Positions 22,431-25,943 of a DNA stretch of 25,943 nucleotides are shown in pieces. The stretch's first letter is position 1. Each line of letters opens with the position of its first letter. This DNA comes from JBKHYG01 sp046565595 (GTDB lineage: Bacteria > Actinomycetota > AC-67). The stretch is from NCBI GenBank assembly GCA_046565595.1, contig JBKHYG010000134.1, positions 1 to 25,943 on the forward strand, given 5' to 3'. The notes beneath the pieces are model-generated. The model made no database searches. It saw only the letters and a list, made by a program, of their open reading frames with translations, and was not told the origin of the DNA. A program made the translations under genes and the position numbers.

Positions 22431-25400
22431 CTAGGCCCGCCCGACGCTGAAGTACTTGGCCTCTGGGTGATGGACGATGATCGCAGTGGTCGACTGTTCT
22501 GGCTCTAACTGGAACTCTTCGGTCAACTCGACTCCGATGCGCGAGGGGTCTAGCAGCGCGAACAGTTGCTGCTGATCCTCGAGGTTCGGGCAGGCCGGAT
22601 AGCCGAACGAGTAACGGGACCCTCGGTAGCCCTGATCGAACAGCGCTTCCAGATCCTGGCCGTCCTGGCCTGCGATCCCGAGCTCTTCTCGGATGCGTGC
22701 ATGCCAGAGTTCGGCGAGAGCTTCGGCCATCTCGACGCCGAGGCCGTGTAGGTACAGGTATTCGGTGTACTGGTCCTCAGAGAAGAGCCGCTCTGCCTCT
22801 TGGCTGACGCGCCGACCCATCGTGACGAGATGGAACGCGACGACATCGGGTTCGCTGCCGACGGGGCGGAAGAAGTCGGCGATGCACAGCCTGCGGCCGC
22901 GGGTCTGGCGCGGGAAGGTGAACCGCTGCTCCCCCGTGTCGCCCTGCACCATCAGCGTGTTGCCTTCGGAATTGGCGTGGAAGTAGCCGTAGACGACGGC
23001 TGGCTGAAGGATCTGTTCCTGTTGGCACCAGGCAAGCAGGCGACGGAGCTCGGGTTCGGCCTGGTCTGCCAGGCGGGCGCGGTAAGCGTCGGGGGATTCC
23101 CCCTTGGTCGGCGTGAGCCGCCATTGCCCTCGGAACAATGCGGTTCGGTTCAGATATTCGGCAACCTCGGCGATACCGATGCCCTTCACGACTCGACTAC
23201 CGAGGAAGGGCGGCGTGGGGATGGGCACATCTGTCGCTACATCGCTGCGGCCGCCTTCGCTAGGAACACTCTTCGGAGCGGCAGCAGCCACCCGCTTCTC
23301 CTTGACCTGGTAGGCGACCGGCTCGCCCCCGCGTTTGGCGGTCATCAGCGCATCCATGGTGCGCAAGCCCTCGAACGCATCGCGCCCGTAGAAGACCTGC
23401 CCTTCATACAGCTTGCGCAGATCATGTTCGACATAGGTGCGAGTCAACGCAGCACCGCCAAGCAGGACAGGCAGTTCGGACAGGTTCCGTCGGTTGAGTT
23501 CTTCGAGGTCGTCGCGCATCACCAGCGTCGACTTGACCAGCAAGCCGCTCAGCCCGATCGCGTCGGCCCTCTCGCTCTCGACGGCTTCGATGATCGAGTT
23601 GATCGGCTGCTTGATCCCTAAGTTGATGACCCGGTAGCCGTTGTTGGTCAGGATGATGTCGACCAGGTTCTTGCCGATGTCGTGCACATCTCCTTTGACG
23701 GTCGCGAGCACGATGGTGCCGCGCGTCTCGCCCTCGACCTTCTCCATGTGTGGTTCGAGGTGCGCTACCGCTGCCTTCATCGTCTCGGCGGATCGCAGCA
23801 CGAACGGCAGTTGCATCTCGCCGGTCGCGAACCTTTCGCCGACGATCCGCATGCCTTCCAGTAGAGACTCGTTGACGATCTGCAGTGCCGATCGCGAACC
23901 GAGCGCCTCGTCCAAGTCAGGCTCGAGTCCCTTGCGAGCACCCTCGACGATCCGCTGGACAAGTCGCTCATCCAAGGGCAGTTCATCCAGGTCGGGCCCC
24001 GCGCTAACTGCGGGCCCTTCGACTCCGGTCATCACCTCGATGAAGGCGGTCAGCGGGTCGCCGTCGCTGCGGTCGTCGTGTACCAGGGCGCGCGCAAGCC
24101 GATAGGCCTCGTCGTCGATTCGTGCGCGCGGCAAGATCTGGCCCGCGTGCACGATCGCGGCATCCAGACCGCGTTCGACCGCCTCGTGCAGGAAGACCGA
24201 GTTCAACACCTGCCTGGCCGCCGGGCTCAGACCGAATGAAACATTGCTGATCCCCAGCGAAACCGACGATGTCGGATAGCGGCGCTTGAGTTCCGCGATC
24301 GCTTCGAGTGTCTCGATCCCGGCTCGGCGGGTCTCCTCCATGCCGGTAGAGATGGGCAACACGATCGGATCGAAGATCACATCATGCGGCTCGAGCCCGT
24401 ACTCGGTGGTCGCGATATCCATCAGCCGCGAGCAGACCTCGACCTTCCATCCGGCCGTGGTGGCCTGACCCTTCTCGTCGATCGCGAGCGCGACCACAGC
24501 CGCCGCATAGCGACGAGCGGCACGCAGGTTGCGTTCCAGCCTGGTGGTCTCGCCACGGCCCTCTTCGAGGTTGATCGAGTTGATCACCGCCCGGCCGCCA
24601 TAGCGTTCCAGTCCGGCCTCGATGACCTCTGGTTCGGTCGAGTCTAAGACGATCGGCAGCGTCACCTCGGTGCGGAACCGCTCGATGACGCAAGTCATGT
24701 CCGCGACCCCGTCGCGGCCGGTGAAGTCGACCGACAGGTCTAGGGCGTGAGCGCCGTCTCGGACCTGAGCGGCGGCGACCTCGAGCGTGCCCTCCCAGTC
24801 GTCGGCTTCCACGAGAGCTTTGAAGCGTCTGGAGCCCTGGGTGTTGCAGCGTTCGCCGATCATGAAGATCGAGGTGTCTTGGCGGAGCGGCTGAGCCGAA
24901 TACAGGCTCGAAACCGACGGCTCGAAAACGATGTCCCGAGCAGCAGGCATCGTGCCTCGCAGGCCATCGGCCAGGATGCGGATGTGCTCTGGTGTGGTGC
25001 CGCAACAGCCTCCGACCAGTTGCACGCCGAACTCTCCGACGAAGACCCGATGCGAGGCCAACAGTTGCTCTGGTGTCAGGTCGTAACAGGCGACACCGTC
25101 CCGCATCGCGGGCAAGCCCGCGTTGGGTTGCACGCTGACCGGCTTGCGCGACCCTCGAGTCAGCGTACGCACATGTTCGGTCATCTCGTGCGGACCGGTA
25201 GCGCAGTTGATGCCCAGAACATCGACGATCTGATACGTATCGAGCGCTGCGATCGCGGCCTGCATCTCGGTTCCGAGCAGCATCGTGCCGGTCGTCTCTA
25301 TGGTCACCTGCGCGATCACTGGCAGCGACGCACCCTCATCGGAGAACGCGTCCATGATGCCCGCCAGCGCGGCTTTTGCTTGCAGGATGTCGAAGACGGT

Positions 25401-25865
25401 CTCGACGATCAGCGTATCTGCGCCGCCCTGCATCAGGCCTCGCGCCTGCAGCCGGTAGGACTCGGATAGTTCGCTGAAACTGGCCTGCCCAAGGCTGGGC
25501 GCCTTGGTGCCTGGCCCCATGCTGCCGATCACGAACCTGTCCTCGAAACCCGAAGCGACCTCGCGCGCGATGCGTGCCGCATCGATGTTCATCTGCAACA
25601 CATCGGCGGCCGGGTTGTCGAACTCTGCTTGGACGACCAGGTTCGCGCCGAAGGTGTTGGTCTCGACGCAGTCTGCGCCCGCCGCGAAGTAGCGTTCGTG
25701 GATCGCGGCGATGTCGTCCGGCCGGGTCAGGCACAGGACATCGGTGTTGCCTTCCTGACCTCGATAAGCATCCAGGTCGAGGTCCAGGGCTTGGACCTGC
25801 GTCCCCATGGCACCGTCGAAGATGAGCACTCGCCCTGTCGAGAGGGCTTCTGCGAAACGATGCAC
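22431..25865 (-). CDS. metH: Cobalamin-dependent methionine synthase MetH
   Basis: This methylates homocysteine to methionine using methyltetrahydrofolate and cobalamin. At 1144 residues it is full length. A homocysteine domain spans about 1-305 with zinc ligands C221, C287 and C288. A folate (pterin-binding) domain spans about 320-590, starting MIGERCNTQGSRRF. The B12 cap and B12 domains cover about 630-855, with DVHDIG and the cobalt-ligating His728. A Pro/Ala linker at about 860-885 leads to the AdoMet activation domain with RYSFGYPACP near 1084-1092. It starts with GTG at 25865 with no close ribosome site. The unknown upstream gene ends 24 bp earlier, and coupling is likely. Confidence 0.97.
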   Translation of the reverse strand: MHRFAEALSTGRVLIFDGAMGTQVQALDLDLDAYRGQEGNTDVLCLTRPDDIAAIHERYFAAGADCVETNTFGANLVVQAEFDNPAADVLQMNIDAARIAREVASGFEDRFVIGSMGPGTKAPSLGQASFSELSESYRLQARGLMQGGADTLIVETVFDILQAKAALAGIMDAFSDEGASLPVIAQVTIETTGTMLLGTEMQAAIAALDTYQIVDVLGINCATGPHEMTEHVRTLTRGSRKPVSVQPNAGLPAMRDGVACYDLTPEQLLASHRVFVGEFGVQLVGGCCGTTPEHIRILADGLRGTMPAARDIVFEPSVSSLYSAQPLRQDTSIFMIGERCNTQGSRRFKALVEADDWEGTLEVAAAQVRDGAHALDLSVDFTGRDGVADMTCVIERFRTEVTLPIVLDSTEPEVIEAGLERYGGRAVINSINLEEGRGETTRLERNLRAARRYAAAVVALAIDEKGQATTAGWKVEVCSRLMDIATTEYGLEPHDVIFDPIVLPISTGMEETRRAGIETLEAIAELKRRYPTSSVSLGISNVSFGLSPAARQVLNSVFLHEAVERGLDAAIVHAGQILPRARIDDEAYRLARALVHDDRSDGDPLTAFIEVMTGVEGPAVSAGPDLDELPLDERLVQRIVEGARKGLEPDLDEALGSRSALQIVNESLLEGMRIVGERFATGEMQLPFVLRSAETMKAAVAHLEPHMEKVEGETRGTIVLATVKGDVHDIGKNLVDIILTNNGYRVINLGIKQPINSIIEAVESERADAIGLSGLLVKSTLVMRDDLEELNRRNLSELPVLLGGAALTRTYVEHDLRKLYEGQVFYGRDAFEGLRTMDALMTAKRGGEPVAYQVKEKRVAAAAPKSVPSEGGRSDVATDVPIPTPPFLGSRVVKGIGIAEVAEYLNRTALFRGQWRLTPTKGESPDAYRARLADQAEPELRRLLAWCQQEQILQPAVVYGYFHANSEGNTLMVQGDTGEQRFTFPRQTRGRRLCIADFFRPVGSEPDVVAFHLVTMGRRVSQEAERLFSEDQYTEYLYLHGLGVEMAEALAELWHARIREELGIAGQDGQDLEALFDQGYRGSRYSFGYPACPNLEDQQQLFALLDPSRIGVELTEEFQLEPEQSTTAIIVHHPEAKYFSVGRA

Positions 25866-25879
25866 GGGACGCTGCTCGG

Positions 25880-25892
25880 TAGGAGCCTCCTA
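25880..25892. repeat. Short inverted repeat before metH
   Basis: TAGGAG-C-CTCCTA is a 6-bp perfect inverted repeat spanning the stop of the upstream gene. Its minus-strand copy contains AGGAGG, but that lies about 20 nt from the metH GTG, too far for a normal ribosome site. Function uncertain. Confidence 0.3.
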
Positions 25893-25943
25893 GAAGGGGA
25901 TGTTCTCGTCTGCGATGTCGATCAACAGCGGCAGGTTCTTGTC
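25890..25943 (-). CDS. C-terminal end of an unidentified gene (5' part outside window)
   Basis: The last 17 codons of a minus-strand frame, DKNLPLLIDIADENIPF, run in from the right edge and end with TAG at 25890-25892. The fragment is too short to identify. It is in the same frame as metH and 24 bp upstream of its start, so it is probably in one operon with metH. Confidence 0.45.
   Translation of the reverse strand, partial: DKNLPLLIDIADENIPF

Noticed and set aside
25866..25889. Cobalamin or SAM riboswitch before metH
   Set aside because: Only 24 bp separate metH from the upstream stop, too little for any riboswitch. One could lie upstream of the operon outside the window.

Overview
This window is compact, GC-rich bacterial chromosome. 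Several traits point to an actinobacterium (Actinomycetota), probably an uncultured or deep-branching one. GTG and TTG starts are common. Many transcripts appear leaderless, with a TAnnnT -10 box ending 6-8 nt before the start codon. There is a seven-iron FdxA, an F420-hydrogenase-beta-like protein and a cobalamin-dependent MetH with an actinobacterial look. The taxon is inferred, not read from a marker gene. About 24 real genes fill the window. No gene-free stretch exceeds about 140 bases, and I saw no rRNA, tRNA, CRISPR array or insertion sequence.

Layout. 1-4212 (minus): a branched-chain amino acid type ABC importer in the order livK-livH-livM-livG; livG runs off the left edge. 4305-5567 (minus): a secreted, membrane-anchored DNRLRE-like protein with a proline-rich stalk. 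5701-6321 (minus): a CoA-type NUDIX hydrolase, divergent from a two-gene ABC-2 exporter (6344-8049, plus). 8046-8789 (minus): an atypical SDR oxidoreductase, divergent from a thioredoxin-like [2Fe-2S] ferredoxin (8837-9187). 9206-10117 (minus): an EamA transporter, divergent from the F420-hydrogenase-beta-like iron-sulfur protein (10178-11335).

11395-14087: a six-cysteine secreted protein, an alpha/beta hydrolase, FdxA, a second alpha/beta hydrolase and a 71-residue SH3-like protein. Two strong hairpin terminators separate the convergent pairs. 14121-15497: cysS. 15499-18006 (minus): ispH, a DUF2269-like membrane protein and a zinc alcohol dehydrogenase, probably co-transcribed. 18143-21550: an acyl-CoA dehydrogenase divergent from a TetR regulator across a clear palindromic operator; the TetR gene leads into two membrane-anchored cyclophilins. 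21558-25943 (minus): the tail of an unidentified gene, metH, then an XRE regulator plus nucleotidyltransferase pair (toxin-antitoxin-like) with its own palindromic operator.

Most content is housekeeping: amino acid uptake, methionine synthesis, isoprenoids, cysteinyl-tRNA and redox carriers. The points most worth a second look are the leaderless promoter set, the XRE/nucleotidyltransferase module whose operator overlaps its -10 box, the TetR/acyl-CoA dehydrogenase operator, and several proteins with unusual architecture. I did not find a convincing wholly new multi-gene system.
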